From Stropharia rugosoannulata (lineage: Eukaryota; Basidiomycota; Agaricomycetes; Agaricales; Strophariaceae), in NCBI GenBank assembly GCA_028532985.1, contig JANCIK010000006.1, positions 3,534,001 through 3,598,000 on the forward strand: a stretch of 64,000 bases of DNA, read 5' to 3'. A program made the translations under genes and the position numbers. This document shows positions 24,340 to 36,047 of this stretch, one piece after another; position 1 is the stretch's first letter, and every line of letters begins with the position of its first letter. Under the pieces are notes generated by a model. That model saw nothing but the letters and a program-made list of their open reading frames with translations, searched no databases and was not told where the DNA came from.

Positions 24340-24643
24340 GTATTAGAGGGACCATTATTATAGTAATTATGTATGAGGGGGCCACCCTCTATTTTTGTGA
24401 TTTGTGTATATAGTATTTACTCACAGGACTTACAACGTAGTATGTAACATGTTTTGTTTAGAGAATATTATCACTTTGTGTTGCCACTCGAGCAGGGAGA
24501 TTGCTTTCAAAGCGGACGCCTCTGGGAGGCCACATCAAAGCAATTGGCCGATTTTTTGATTCTTTGAGTGGCATAGCCGGGCCCATTGTTGAATGGTACA
24601 TTCGCTCTTTGTTGAACCTATTAGGGCCACTGAATAGATATAG

Positions 24644-24653
24644 TTATATAAAA
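24644..24653 (+). promoter_or_regulatory. TATA box of F-box-like gene 2
   Basis: TTATATAAAA lies about 80 bp upstream of the ATG at 24735. No competing start is present between them. Confidence 0.5.
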
Positions 24654-24734
24654 CATGACTATAGCGCATAGGTGCCACTACCCTTTCCCTGAACGCTCTG
24701 CCTAGCCCCTTATCTCGCCTACTATCCACAACCC

Positions 24735-26065
24735 ATGCCCAGCAAAGAAAGGATAGAGCTCAACAACGACATCGTTGACCATATCATGGACAACGTGATT
24801 GATATGTGTGCAAACAAGGCCAAGATTCTCTCTGCTGTCGCTCTTTATGGTAGCCATTGGAGGCACCGCGTCAATCAACATCGTTTCCGCCAGATCATCG
24901 TGGGGAAAAATGATGAAAAATTGGAAGCAGTGCTTAGCACCAGTGTCTGGGACCTCTGGAGGTCGGATGAGGGAGTAGTACAGCACGTGCGCTCTGTCTG
25001 CTTGCTCGTCAATCAGGACACCGATGAAACTCGACGAGACAAGTTGACGAATATTCTTCATATATTATTTATCAGGGATCGTCGGCCGTTCCCCACAGAA
25101 GCTCCAATTTCGTTGATCATAGACCGGCGACTATTTGGAAGATTTTCAAGGCCAAATATGCCAGCACACATTGATTTCAAGAAAATTGACCACAATCTGG
25201 CCGAAACTTTGCACAAAGTGATGTGCTGTACCTCGTCAAGAATCAACAGTCTTTCTCTGAAGAACATTATCAACGTGCCAAATCAGCTGACTGCTTCAAT
25301 CCAACATCTTACACTACACTGCACAGTCGAGTTCGCCCGCTCTGAAAAATATGCGATTGAATTCCCTCACCTCAAGACACTGTCCGTTGTTGGATACACT
25401 CACTTCTCACCGTGGCTCGCCTGGTGCAACTGGAATGCTCCCTCATTGTCGCATGTCAATTTTTATGACGTCCGTGCATCTGACGCAAATAAGATAATGG
25501 CACGCCTGGGATCGCAAGTTACCTCCTTGGAGTTTTCTTGTTGTGAGCTACCCTCATTCTACCCCCTTCGAGCTCTACTGACTGACTCTGATATGTAGCA
25601 ATCTCGGACCTATTTAACGACATTTTTGAGTCCGATATAGAGCGGCTCGTAGTCAATTATTCTGCTGAGTCGTGCAGCTCAATGAAGTCGGACACGCCTG
25701 AGGTCACCGTATTCGACAACATAGCCAATGTCCTGCCGAGATGCTTGCCATCGAATGTGATTCTTAACGTAAATTTAGACGTATCTAACAGCGTCCAAAG
25801 CGACATTGAAGGTTTTCTTGAGGAGATCTATGAGGGGGTGTACAGTGCGGCCCTGATTGATCTGCTAGAAGAAGAGCGACGTCTGGAGACTCGAGTCAAG
25901 TTGAATATATGTATCTCCAACAGTTTTGGATGGGCACTGCATATCGAAGATAATGCGACGGAGATTATAAAAGGCCTACACTCACTCTTTTCTGACTTAG
26001 ATCGCATTCCTGGACTTGAACTAATCATTAAAATTGAGGAGCGGCGCTACTCTTGGCGATATTAG
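24735..26065 (+). CDS. F-box-like protein 2, orphan agaricomycete type
   Basis: Exons 24735-25542 and 25599-26065 join by a phase 1 intron (donor GTGAGC, acceptor TGTAG), giving 424 aa. The N-terminus (IELNNDIVDHIMDNV, then ILSAVALYGSHWRHRVNQHRF) has the helical F-box pattern with the conserved WRH seen also in the gene at 10102. Residues about 65-110 (SVWDLWRSDEGVVQHVRSVCL) match the region LWSAREGIAQHCHEFSF of that gene in position and pattern, so the two are probably distant paralogues. Substrate and partner are unknown. The frame is intact. Confidence 0.7.
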
Positions 26066-26154
26066 TTAGGATGGAAGACAAAAATGTACTATAAACTATT
26101 ATTCAAATACTATTTAAATCTACTCTAGTGTAGGATCGCTCGTCAATGCGTTTA

Positions 26155-26347
26155 GCTGCTGATCATTGAATGTTTGTCTGAACGTGTTCCATTAGACCCA
26201 GAAGGTCAGACTCAAGTGAAGCTCGTGCAAGACAGGGCCAAGATTGTTTTCGGAGAGAACTATCCCAAACTCCAACTTGCTATCAAGAAACGTTATGGCC
26301 CTGATAATATTTTCAACACGTGGTTCCCCATATTGCCGGCCCCATAA
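26155..26347 (+). pseudogene. C-terminal fragment of a berberine-bridge-enzyme-like FAD oxidase
   Basis: An open stretch ending at TAA 26345-26347 encodes VFGENYPKLQLAIKKRYGPD followed by NIFNTWFPILPAP. This is the BBE-domain C-terminal signature (NY..L..IK..YDP...F) of fungal FAD-linked oxidoreductases. Upstream the frame is closed by TAG, and no FAD-binding domain is found in the window. It is therefore a detached tail, most likely left by deletion. Confidence 0.65.
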
Positions 26348-26932
26348 CTTGGTTGTTGGCTACGTATAAATGCTGTAAATATCTGTAACATTTCCATAGG
26401 TAGTTATAGATGATACATGATTTGTTTTAGGAAAGAAGCTTAGGCTCAAGTCTTCCTCAGGAATCCATCGGCGATTTATCCACCCTAGGAGGTAATAATA
26501 GTCATTAAGTGCTATCATAACGGTATCAATAATGGAATAATGCGCATTTCACCTCGGGCAGTGAATCCATGCCCGAGCCTTTTCATAGGCAGTGTGAAAG
26601 CTTCGTCACTGTTATTCAGCGTACATGGTGCATAGAAATTGGAATGAATTTCAACAAATTAGTCATAAGTTGGACAGTGCCGTCGGGGGCGGGGCTATTA
26701 AACATCATTGTAGAGCTTCCAAATAAATCTTTTATGTAAAATTAACTTCATGAGCCAAGTGTGCATACGAAGTACGCCACTATTTAGTGCCTGAGAATCG
26801 CAACCTTGTTCTAACGTGTTCTTTAAAAGCGGCAGCCGGAGAAGGCCACGAAAAGTATTTAAACGCCTCACATTGAAAGCAAAATCCCAGTGCAGTCCAC
26901 ATTCAAATACTCACCAACAACCCGCAGAAGAT
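26348..26932. other. Intergenic, upstream of the DUF302-like gene
   Basis: Includes GTATTTAAAC at 26855-26864, a possible TATA-like box about 70 bp before the ATG at 26933. Nothing else is seen. Confidence 0.45.
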
Positions 26933-27586
26933 ATGTCCGGCAATACAGTGGCCTCTAGTCACGTACAGCAATCATCATACTTAACGATTAAGATCATTGA
27001 ACGCGACACACCCGTGCCGTTCAAGGAAGTTATTGCGCGGCTCGACATCGAGGTAAACAAAGCGGGCTCAGAGAATGTTGCTCAGCAGATAAGAGACGCG
27101 ACTACCCGGGAAGAGCTCGAGAGAGTCGTCAACGGCACAGTCGGGAACAGCGGCTTCTTGTGAGTCGCACTCATACCGTACTAGCACGAGGGAAATAATA
27201 CTGACAGACATAATTCTTCTTCATGTGGCAGACACTTCACCGAGTACCAGCAGGGAAGGCTTTTGAAGTTCTTCAATGAGCCGGGGAAGCACACACCCCC
27301 TTCGGTGGTCGCCTACACAATTGGGAACCCTCTCATCGCTCAGGTCATCCTGCGGTACAATCCCCGTGCAGCATATAGCATCCCGCCGCGGTTGCTTGTT
27401 ATAGAGAAGCCGAACGGAGCGGGGACAATAATTCAGTATCAGCTTCCATCTTCCGTAATGAGCCTTCCAGAGGGGAAGAATCCGGCAGAATTGCAGAACC
27501 AGCTGTTGTCGCTGGATGACAAGTTCCAGAGGCTGGTGGCAATCATCACGGCACCCGTCCCGCAACGGGTCAATTCAAAGATATGA
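26933..27586 (+). CDS. DUF302-like small protein
   Basis: Exons 26933-27159 and 27232-27586 join in phase 2 to give 193 aa. The start MSGNTVAS is preferred over the longer open frame from 26816, because that extension is basic, low in domain character and overlaps the probable TATA box. The C-terminal half (VVAYTIGNPLIAQVILRYNP, then IPPRLLVIEKP and IIQYQLPSS) matches the DUF302 pattern of a GNP motif followed by LPxRLLV and VxYxxPS. DUF302 proteins are small alpha/beta folds of unproven function. No signal peptide, so probably cytosolic. Frame intact. Confidence 0.7.
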
Positions 27587-28380
27587 TCGTACCATGTTCG
27601 CCCGCATCTATAAATAGGTGCTTAAGTACTACCATGTACATCGTCCTCGTAGTAGCGCAATTAGGTGGCGCCAGCGTCGGCCGACTAAAGCGAGTGTTGA
27701 AAGAAAGCTCGCAGGTTGATCTGATGAGTCATGAATGACCTCCAGAATGATAATATCAAGTAATTCAGGTGGGAAAGCGGGAAACAACATGTCAATGTTG
27801 AGTGAGTGGAGTGGACGTTAGCAGTCAAGAAAGGTCGGCACTTAAATTTATGTAACTTGAGCGCTTGAAGTTAACTCAAGCGCTTACTTATCTACATACA
27901 GGTCCCAATCTTCGACTTGCCTTGTTATACTGACGGATCTTCCTTCCTTGCATCCCTGCCATCGAGTCTGTACCGTTTACCCAGCTAGTTAACATAGCAG
28001 CACTTCCATTCTAATGAACTTCAATTCCAGGACGGTATGTAAATTTAGTGCTGTGCAGATACTGTAGCGGAAGTACTAAACTACTAATGCTCCAGCCTCC
28101 AATAAGATGTCGCTCTCCTACCGAAAAAAATAGGCACAAGCAGCTAATAATCGATTTAATTATAAGTGAAGGTACGCTCTCATCATTCGGATTGTGGTAA
28201 GTACTTAGAATTGAAAATAATACCAAACATATCCGAGCCATAACACTAGTTTAATGCCAATCTCGACAAGATTACTGTTGTATATTGTACTTACGGTCTA
28301 TGTACACTTGATGTACACTCAACTTCTACTTTGTTAACTTGAAGCCATTCTGGACCGGAAAAGTAAAAATGACGTCATGG
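27587..28380. other. Intergenic, AT-rich
   Basis: No gene seen. The 3' end leads into a tRNA gene. Confidence 0.45.
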
Positions 28381-28462
28381 GCATTAATGGGGTAGTGGTA
28401 ACCTGGGTCGTTGCCATGCGAGCATAGCTCGACCCGCCGGGGGTTCGATTCCCTCTTAATGC
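28381..28462 (+). tRNA. tRNA-Gly(GCC) with 12-nt intron, copy 3
   Basis: Same exon sequence as the other three copies, here on the plus strand, with a 12-nt intron after position 37. A seven-T run about 30 nt downstream can act as Pol III terminator. Confidence 0.92.
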
Positions 28463-29626
28463 ACATAGAAAAGGTTCATGATTAATATTTTTTTGGTCGT
28501 GGATATAGCATACTGTATACGGTATACGGTAGTAATAGTATAGGGTTTATATAATTATAACGATGATCGCCCTCATCGGCATTCACTGTCAGGTCATCCC
28601 AGGTTGTGCCGCTGATTCTGCGGTTTTCTGGAGCGGGCTCTTCATGGCAGCATCTACGTACTAAAAGCAAATCTTGCGGTACTTGGGAGTATATGTACTG
28701 GTCAGCGCTAGCCCATAATTTTTGTCCCGTCTAAATTTTCTTAAGTACATAATGTGTCCTATTTTAGACTCGGCATCGTTTGTCTTCACTCTCACGTTTG
28801 CACAGATATTATTACTTCGAACACCATGGACAAAGCCACACAGCGACGTGTATGCACAATGAATAAAACCAATAAAAATCTATCAAAAGTTGGTGACTTC
28901 AATCCTAAAACCCGTATCACCACTTTGCTGGTGGTAGGTAAGTCCACAGTACCGCTGGATTTGTGTTTCAAAGAACGCCATACTATTCATATATCTCTTC
29001 TGTGGGTCTCGTTAATCGGCCTATTACTAGGATGGCTTTGGTGTCAGTTGGATTATTCAATAATGGGGCACACAGGGTCCTCAGGGTGTTGGCATGATTG
29101 GTGATGAACTCAATGAATAAATTATAGACGCATGCCAGCTCATAGAAATGTCATGCGGACTCGGATCGTCGACTTGTGTTGGGCAATATCGCGACTCATC
29201 ACAGACAGCCAGGCCAGTGGCTCTCACATCCATTACTATATCCATATCCAGCGGCTTAGACACGGACTTGGGCATGAGCTCAATAATCAAGACAGTATCC
29301 CCGCACTTTGGTGCCGCATGTTCTAGAAGGTCCACGCACGACGTCGAGAAAAATGCACAGTAACTTGCAACTTGCAAGTAACCGGGTAGCGAGAGTCCGG
29401 AGACTTGGATAAACAGCAGCAAGAGAAACCCATGACGGTCGGCGGTCGGTCGTCGACTCGTCGGTGATCCAAGTTACAAGCTCCATACAATGGAGTCTGG
29501 AACGTACCGGCTTTTTAACTATGTATCAAGTTCTAACTTCCAACTTAAAAGTTAAAAAAATATAATATGAAAATCAAAATTGATCAAGCGGGTCATTAAA
29601 AATATATAAGCGATGTCCAGTACAGT
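28463..29626. other. Intergenic between tRNA genes
   Basis: Frames on both strands lack motifs or splice support. No gene is called. Confidence 0.4.
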
Positions 29627-29708
29627 GCATTAAGAGGGAATCGAACCCCCGGCGGGTCGAGCAATGCTCGCATGGCAACGACCCAGGTTACCACTACCCC
29701 ATTAATGC
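29627..29708 (-). tRNA. tRNA-Gly(GCC) with 12-nt intron, copy 4
   Basis: Exons identical to copies 1-3. The intron differs from copy 3 by only about two bases (GAGCATTG versus GAGCATAG). A five-T stretch follows on the minus strand about 25 nt on. Confidence 0.92.
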
Positions 29709-30770
29709 ATGTGCCTCTGGTGCGCCTGATATCTCTACACTCCGACTGAAGCAACAGTTGCGTTTTACATAATAAATGCTCCCAGCTTTGTGAGGTACTC
29801 GTGCGGTGCCACCGCCGGCGCACCCCTCAAACACCTGTGACACCCGCCTAATTTCCGGCACTCCATCAAGACTACACCGTATGGTTTCACTGCCACACTT
29901 TCATCCCTGTGACAGACCGTGACATGGTGTATAGCAAGTGTACAGTACACCGCCGAGCTATGATCCGCTGGACGGCGAGCGGTGACAGATTAGGACAGAG
30001 TTGGGGCTTTAATGAAGTATTACAGAGGATATTGAGTACAAAGGATGCCCTAGAATTCCACCATTGGGTGTAAAGACAGGGGGTCAACATTCCCCAACGA
30101 ATGCGCGGCGACTTGGCAAGTCAAGGTGACGGGATGAGATGCGGGGAGTGCAGTAATTTCTGCGAGGGGGACACAGACAGATACAGTTATTGGGCGGGAA
30201 AGGCACACTTGTCAAGAGGTGTATATGCGGTCAGAGCACGGTGAAGGCTGGACGTGCGGGCACGGTGAGGTGAGTTGCCTCACGGGCCAGTGCGAAGGTG
30301 AGGGAGTCCGCACGAAACTTATACTGTGCGAGTTCCGTGGGTGGGCGCCGTGCCAAGGCGTGGGAAGCGGCCTGCGGTGGCTGCCAACCGGAGGATAAGC
30401 ACTGTACATTAATCGTACAGCTTGCACTCCGCTTCGTCTCGACTCCCCGTTGCAGGGCTGTACATGTGGACGGCACTAAATGGGTATCATTACTGCGGGT
30501 GCGAGCACAGGTGGATAGTACTCAGAATGTCTCTTTCCAATGCACTTTCACACCATTCACGAAACCTGTGCGGGCCACTGCCCCAATTTGTACAAATAGA
30601 TTTCTACAGCACAGCATAATCGTCCGGACGATATAATTCAAGTACCAAAATATGTTGTTCTTGTCCGCCCACTCCCCTCCTTTGAACGTCTTCCTTCACG
30701 GGCAGTGAACACTCTGCTACTTTCCCTACACCTCGCGCATGCTCTATCTTTAAGAATAACATCCAACAAC
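29709..30770. other. Intergenic, no gene seen
   Basis: Several 60-110-codon frames overlap on both strands without motifs. The right end is the promoter region of NACHT-A. Confidence 0.4.
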
Positions 30771-31604
30771 ATGTTTTCTAATGCAAATCATATAGTAATT
30801 ACCGGCGGCGCATTTACTCAACACCAAGGTAGTTCAATCTCACCACTCGGTATGCAATAGTAAAACACTGCATTTGCACTCACTGGCTTTATACTCAGAT
30901 CGATTACTGTCGCACGTGGCGGCAAATGCATTGCACAATTCTGAGGCCCGTTACGACCCACCCCAATGCCACCCTGAAACACGTATCGCCATCCGTGACC
31001 ATTTACACCAGCGTATCAATGGTAGCATGGACCCAGAGACCCGGATCTCCTTTCTGTACGGTCCCGCCGGCTCAGGGAAGTCGGCAATACTACAGACAAT
31101 GGCGGAAGAGTGCTTCACCCGGGGACATCTACTAGCCAGCTTCTTCTTCTGGAAATCAGACGACACGCGAAATAACGCGAAACACTTTGTTGCGACACTT
31201 TGTTACCAAATTATGAAGAATTTGCCCTCCATTACGCCCCTCATCAACGACGCCATTCAACGTGATCCCCTGATATTCAGAATGTCTCTTCGGGATCAAA
31301 TGAAAATGCTAGTCATTCAACCTCTACAAACATTATTCTCATCCGGAGTCTCCACAGAATGCAACACCCCAATGCCCAACACAATAATCATCGATGGGCT
31401 CGACGAGTGCTCTAATAAGGCTAATCGTAGCATCCTGTTGCATAGCATTGCTGAGCTTGTGACGGCCGACCACGTTCCAGTTACTATTCTTATTTCCAGC
31501 CGTCCAGAGGTAGACATCATGCATCTGTTTAACAATCCTCCAATGCAAGGGCTCTCCCGTTCTTTTGTGCTGGACAGAGATTACGAATCTGATGCGGACA
31601 TAAA
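30771..31604 (+). pseudogene. NACHT-A: NLR-like NACHT NTPase, 3' part lost at a repeat insertion
   Basis: Exon 1 is 30771-30849 (79 nt, MFSNANHIVITGGAFTQHQ...) and exon 2 starts at 30899. The NACHT core is intact: Walker A GPAGSGKSAI, Walker B TIIIDGLDEC and ISSRPEVDIMHLF. The match to the paralogues stops after YESDADI near 31600, exactly where the GC-rich repeat begins. The frame then continues about 40 codons into the repeat and stops at 31731. The winged-helix-like region, the long helical part and the C-terminal exon present in NACHT-B, -C and -D are missing, and they are not found on the other side of the repeat. The closest paralogue by exon 1 and core wording is NACHT-C. Confidence 0.85.
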
Positions 31605-34600
31605 CAGGGCGGCAGGGCGGTGCTCCAGAGGGGTAGCTCGTACATGCAACTTTCATCTCGTTTGTACCGTACAGCTGTGTATTTATTGGCTCTGCTACTC
31701 AGTATACTGTGCTCTTAGCGGTCCACGGTAGCCTATCGTTAACAAGTTACAACTTTTCGAACCAATTCGGCGATTCCGGACCACCGGCCGGTCCGTGTCT
31801 CCCGCCCGGGCGCACAAACGTCGTTGAACTCTGTGACACTCTTTCTTTCCGCACAGCGTTTCCTCCCGCCCTGCTGACCGGTACCACAATTAAGGTTACG
31901 CGTTAGACTTCAAATATGTCAGCATGGTGCTACTGCAGGCTCATGTGTACAGACCCTCCCCATCCCATCCCTCCGCTTCGCACTCTACGCCTCGACTCAT
32001 CGAGATCCCGCCCGCCAGCAAACACGCATCGCATTGTATACCCTCTCCTGAACCCTCCGCTCCTTCCTATGCTCACGGGTGTTCCCTCTATCGAGTCTCC
32101 CCGCGATTCTATAGGCACGATTGTCGTGTATGTAGGGGCTGGGATAGGTGTAACGCCATCCTGCTGCCCACCCACCCTTTCCCATCCCACTCTCTTCGCG
32201 CTACCGCTGTTACTCCTTCTCCCCCCCTTGTGCTTCTACCTCGGTGATCCATCGAGCAGCGAGTACACAACGCTCAAGTCCGGGGCTGTCTATCCCTCCC
32301 TCTCCCCGTTCTTCTAGACCGGTGACGGTTCTCTCGCGAGGCAAGTACGTCCGGGGATCTGCAAGGGCCCTGCAGGCTGCTTGCCTCTAGAGGGGCCGGT
32401 CGCCGGTCACCGGTCTACCTCCCTCCCTCTTGCCCTCCCCACACTCGATCGTCCGCGCCTCCAATCGTCACATACACAACCGACTCCCAAGTCCCGCGCT
32501 CCAAGCTTTTCAGATTGCGCCGGGGCGCACCCCGCAGGTCATCTTACCGTGCGCTGCAGCGCATCCCTACTACCGCAGTGCGCCACCTTCTAGTACGCAT
32601 GACATGTATGCATTCATATTCAACATGCACGTGTCATTTTCGCGACGCGCGTTGACATGAACTGACGTCCTCCATCGACGTCCCGTCCCACTCCCTTCGC
32701 GCTACCGCTACTACTCCTTCTCACCCTCACGCTTCTACTCCTCCCTCACGCTACGCACCCCCTCATGCTGCGCTCCCCCTCACGGTTTCAAGTATGGGTA
32801 TCTATATCATTGTTGTATGTTGGACGTGCTGCATGCACTCCGTCACTCACTCTCGGACTCCTCACTTCTCACTCACTCAGACGCTCAGACGCTCAGCGCT
32901 CAACATCCATTGTCCACACCTCCGTCCTCGGTCTGCGTCGAGCTTCGCGCACTTCACACGGCTCGCAATAGTGTAACGCTGAACATCCAACGTACATGCG
33001 GACTCGGACTGCACTCTTCCGTCACACGGTATACGTCTACGTCTACGCACTGTGCGCCCGCCGCCAAACTCCAAGCTTCTTGCCAAGCCATCATGTATGT
33101 CGTGGGTGCCGGTGATCAGGCATGTTCGCTTCATCACTTCGGAAAACAATCGAAGAACAAGAACTTCAAGAGAACCTTCGCATTTCGCGAAAAGGGCCTG
33201 CACCTGCCACACTCGTGTGTACTGCAGATATGATATCAGGCGCACCAGAGCCACATGGATTAATGCAGGGGGCGCCGCACCGCATGCGATACCGCCAAGA
33301 TCAAGATCCCGCACAAGTTTTTTGTACAGGCCTCGGAAATCTGATCGTGCAGGACATGTTGCGAAGTTAGTCAGGCTAGGGCTATCACTGTCATATGCGC
33401 CCGCGGTCTAATGGACCTGTCAATGCGACGTCGTACGCTCAGGCGGTGCAGGCGGGGAACTTCAAGGACGAGGGTAGACCGTACATTGGATGTTGAGGAC
33501 AGGGACGGGGACGTCCAAATCACTTCGAGAGCGCGCATGGAGGATGTTTGGTCATGATGAAGCTGAAGCGCGTCGCGGCCGGCAATGTCAGGACGTGTAT
33601 GTATACACGTAATGCGTACCAGTGGCCCAAGGTGGACCACTGGGAGAGGGATGTGCGTCCCTTACCCACTGAGAAGCTTCAAGGGCGGGGTCGATACTCG
33701 GCTGTGTGGGACGGTCGAGTTTGCGGACAATCGAGTTTGGGGACGATCGAGGAGCTGGGACTGAGGGAGGGAGAGAGAGAGAAAGGGAGGGAGAGAGGGG
33801 ATAGATAGACAGGCCCAGGCTTGAGTATTGTACTCGCTTGACGCCCCACACTCGATGAACCGGCCTGAGTGGCTGAGGGCTGTGAAGTAGTTACGGAGCA
33901 TGAAGAGCATGAAGCTGAATGTGGGACGCAGGGCGGGGCGGTGCTGCCCGAGGGCGAGCGTGGTCGATGGGATTGGCAACGTGAGGGGATTGGCAACGAG
34001 AGGGGGAACGTGGAGAGTGGCGCAAGGGGGACTGCAGTGGGTGATCACCGAGCAGAGTGAGGAGTTTAGTAGCGTGAACACGAACGCGAGTACCTAGCTC
34101 TGGACCAGGCCCTGCGGACCCGATGGCGTTGGACACCGCGCGTGCATAGCTAGAGCCCGGAGAATCTCCGGCGAGACTCGTGTGCATTGAAGAGGGGGAT
34201 GCGTGCTCGTATGGTAAGCGCGCGGGCGCGCGGATCTTGGGGTTGGGTGCGAAGCGGAAGGATGGGATCAGGAGGGGAGGGATCGGGATTAGCTATAGCT
34301 GAAATGGGTCGGCCCGGGACCCCCTCGGTATGCCAGCGCGGGAGTGATGTGCGGCGCATCGTTCCGGCTGGGTGTGGGGTGCAGAGCAAGGGACCGGATC
34401 GGCAGACTTGTGAGCCGGCAGGACGGAGGATACATGATGGATTCAGAGGCATGTGCATGAGGACTGACTTTGCGCTTCTGCAAAGATACTACTTGCTACA
34501 GCAGACACGCACATGAAAAGGAAAACATCATGGACGACGACAACATATAATATGCTGGCTGCGGTGCGGAAATGCAACGGAACCAGCAAGACATATTTTT

Positions 34601-35016
34601 TCTAGAATATTCTATGCCGGTGCCAGCTGCAGGCGGGCGTGAAGGACTGAGGTGGGGGAATCCGGATACAGATGTTCTTGTCTCTGTCCTTTCATAAAAG
34701 TTTGTCCCTCTGTCCTCTCATAGCCCCCCGGTCCCTCCGGCCGACCCGCCATTCGATGATGCTTGTGCCGCGTAACACACCTGTATCGCGTTCGCATTCC
34801 GCGTCGACACTGTCAGACAGTGCGGGGGTACTCGACATCTGGCGGGACGAGTGCGCTTGTGGACGGCGGCACAGGCGGGCCCCCTGGGGAACCAGTACAA
34901 ACTTGGTGGACCACGCACCGAGGTCCGAAATTACTTCGCGCGCGCGTTTTATACTTTGCGCGCCCTAAGGCAAGTTGTCGTGCATGTCGCAATGTGAACA
35001 GGGAGGTGGCCCATTT
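31602..35016. mobile_element. GC-rich repeat, copy A (unclassified element)
   Basis: From AAACAGGGCGGCAGGGCGG to about ACAGGGAGGTGGCCCATTT this 3.4-kb stretch is nearly identical to 42929-45710 plus 50411-50989. Both ends of the shared block carry a similar word, ACAGGGxGG, in direct orientation. It contains a GA-rich microsatellite (33766-33800) and a long hairpin (32315-32417). The many open frames on both strands come from high GC, and none shows a transposase or reverse-transcriptase motif. It is probably a non-autonomous element. The right boundary is approximate. The segment 35040-35140 resembles 33660-33760 and may be a further internal duplicate. Confidence 0.75.
32315..32417. repeat. 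Long stem-loop inside repeat copy A
   Basis: TAGACCGGTGACGG at the left is the inverse of CCGGTCACCGGTCTA at the right, and GAGGCAAG pairs with CTTGCCTC further in. In copy B the counterpart is 43562-43664, where the left arm is mutated (TAGACCAATGACG). Confidence 0.6.
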
Positions 35017-35718
35017 GGAGATGGATACGCTTGAACTTACTCTGCGGTAAGAAACCCTGAGAAGTTTTGAGGGCGGGGGTGCGGGACAATCGGGTGTGGG
35101 GACAATCCAGGTGTGGGGACGATCCAGGGAGGGGAGGGAAGAAAGGGATGATGCAAGCAGGACGCGGAGCGCAGGTGCACAGCTTGAGGGGGAGCGTATG
35201 TAGTGTGAGAGGGAGTACGAGTAGTAGCGATACTAGGAATAGGACAGGTTGAGAGCCTGGACAATCGCCGTTGACGTTGAGTATGGATTGCAGAAGGGGT
35301 CGGAGGGTTTTGCGCGCCGGGCTCGCCGGGTGTCGTGATGGGCGTGATGGGTGTAAATCGGGCAAAGAGAAAAAGCAATGTGACGGGCAGTGTGGGCAGT
35401 GGGGCAGTGTGCAGGCAGTGTATCAAAACACACTGACTTACTGGCAGACCACACTGACTCGCACTGACCTTACACTGCTTTTTGCACAGCTTTTTTTTCC
35501 AATTTATTATTCGTGCCACACATTGATTGTTGGCGAAGATAGAAATGTTTGCTCCGGCTAGAGACGGCAGTTCAGGACATACGAATGAATTATGCTGATA
35601 TATTTGTACACCTTCTTTGCGCTTGATTGAGAGCGCGACCGTCTGGATTTTCATACATCTTATCCCACACATCATCGCACTCATTTGATCTGGGGTATAC
35701 TTGATACGCAGCCTCGTC

Positions 35719-35926
35719 CATTTACACAGATCATTTGCACCGCCCTACAGGCAATGTCACAGCATATCAACTGTCATCAATCCATATACAGATCATTGCT
35801 ATGCGTGGACTCCTTGGGGGATCTCCATTCACACAGATCACTTACACCGCCCTGTAGGCAGTGTCAGAACATGTTTACCGTTTTCAATCTATATATAGGT
35901 CACTAATATACGTGGATTCTTTGGGG
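35719..35926 (+). repeat. Two 102-bp tandem units upstream of NACHT-B
   Basis: 35719-35820 and 35825-35926 share CA-TT-ACACAGATCA, CACCGCCCT, AGGCA-TGTCA and GTGGA-TC-TTGGGG in register, with a 106-bp period. The same pair sits upstream of NACHT-D (about 54711-54918). Confidence 0.75.
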
Positions 35927-36047
35927 CGGTCAGTCTTCCAGCGTATCCCCTGTTTCCATTCTTCGTCCCAAGTTTACAGGAGCGACAAAGCTCTCCGCCC
36001 CTTTCTTCTTTTTTACACATTTCACTGGAGAACCAAACAGTCTCCGA

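Noticed and set aside
31924..35050. Many 60-145-codon frames on both strands in the GC-rich repeats
   Set aside because: Frames overlap on both strands, differ between the two repeat copies, and carry Pro/Ser/Arg bias from GC content without any domain motif.
35017..35574. The missing 3' part of NACHT-A just beyond repeat copy A
   Set aside because: Read in all frames, this stretch shows none of the conserved NACHT C-terminal motifs.
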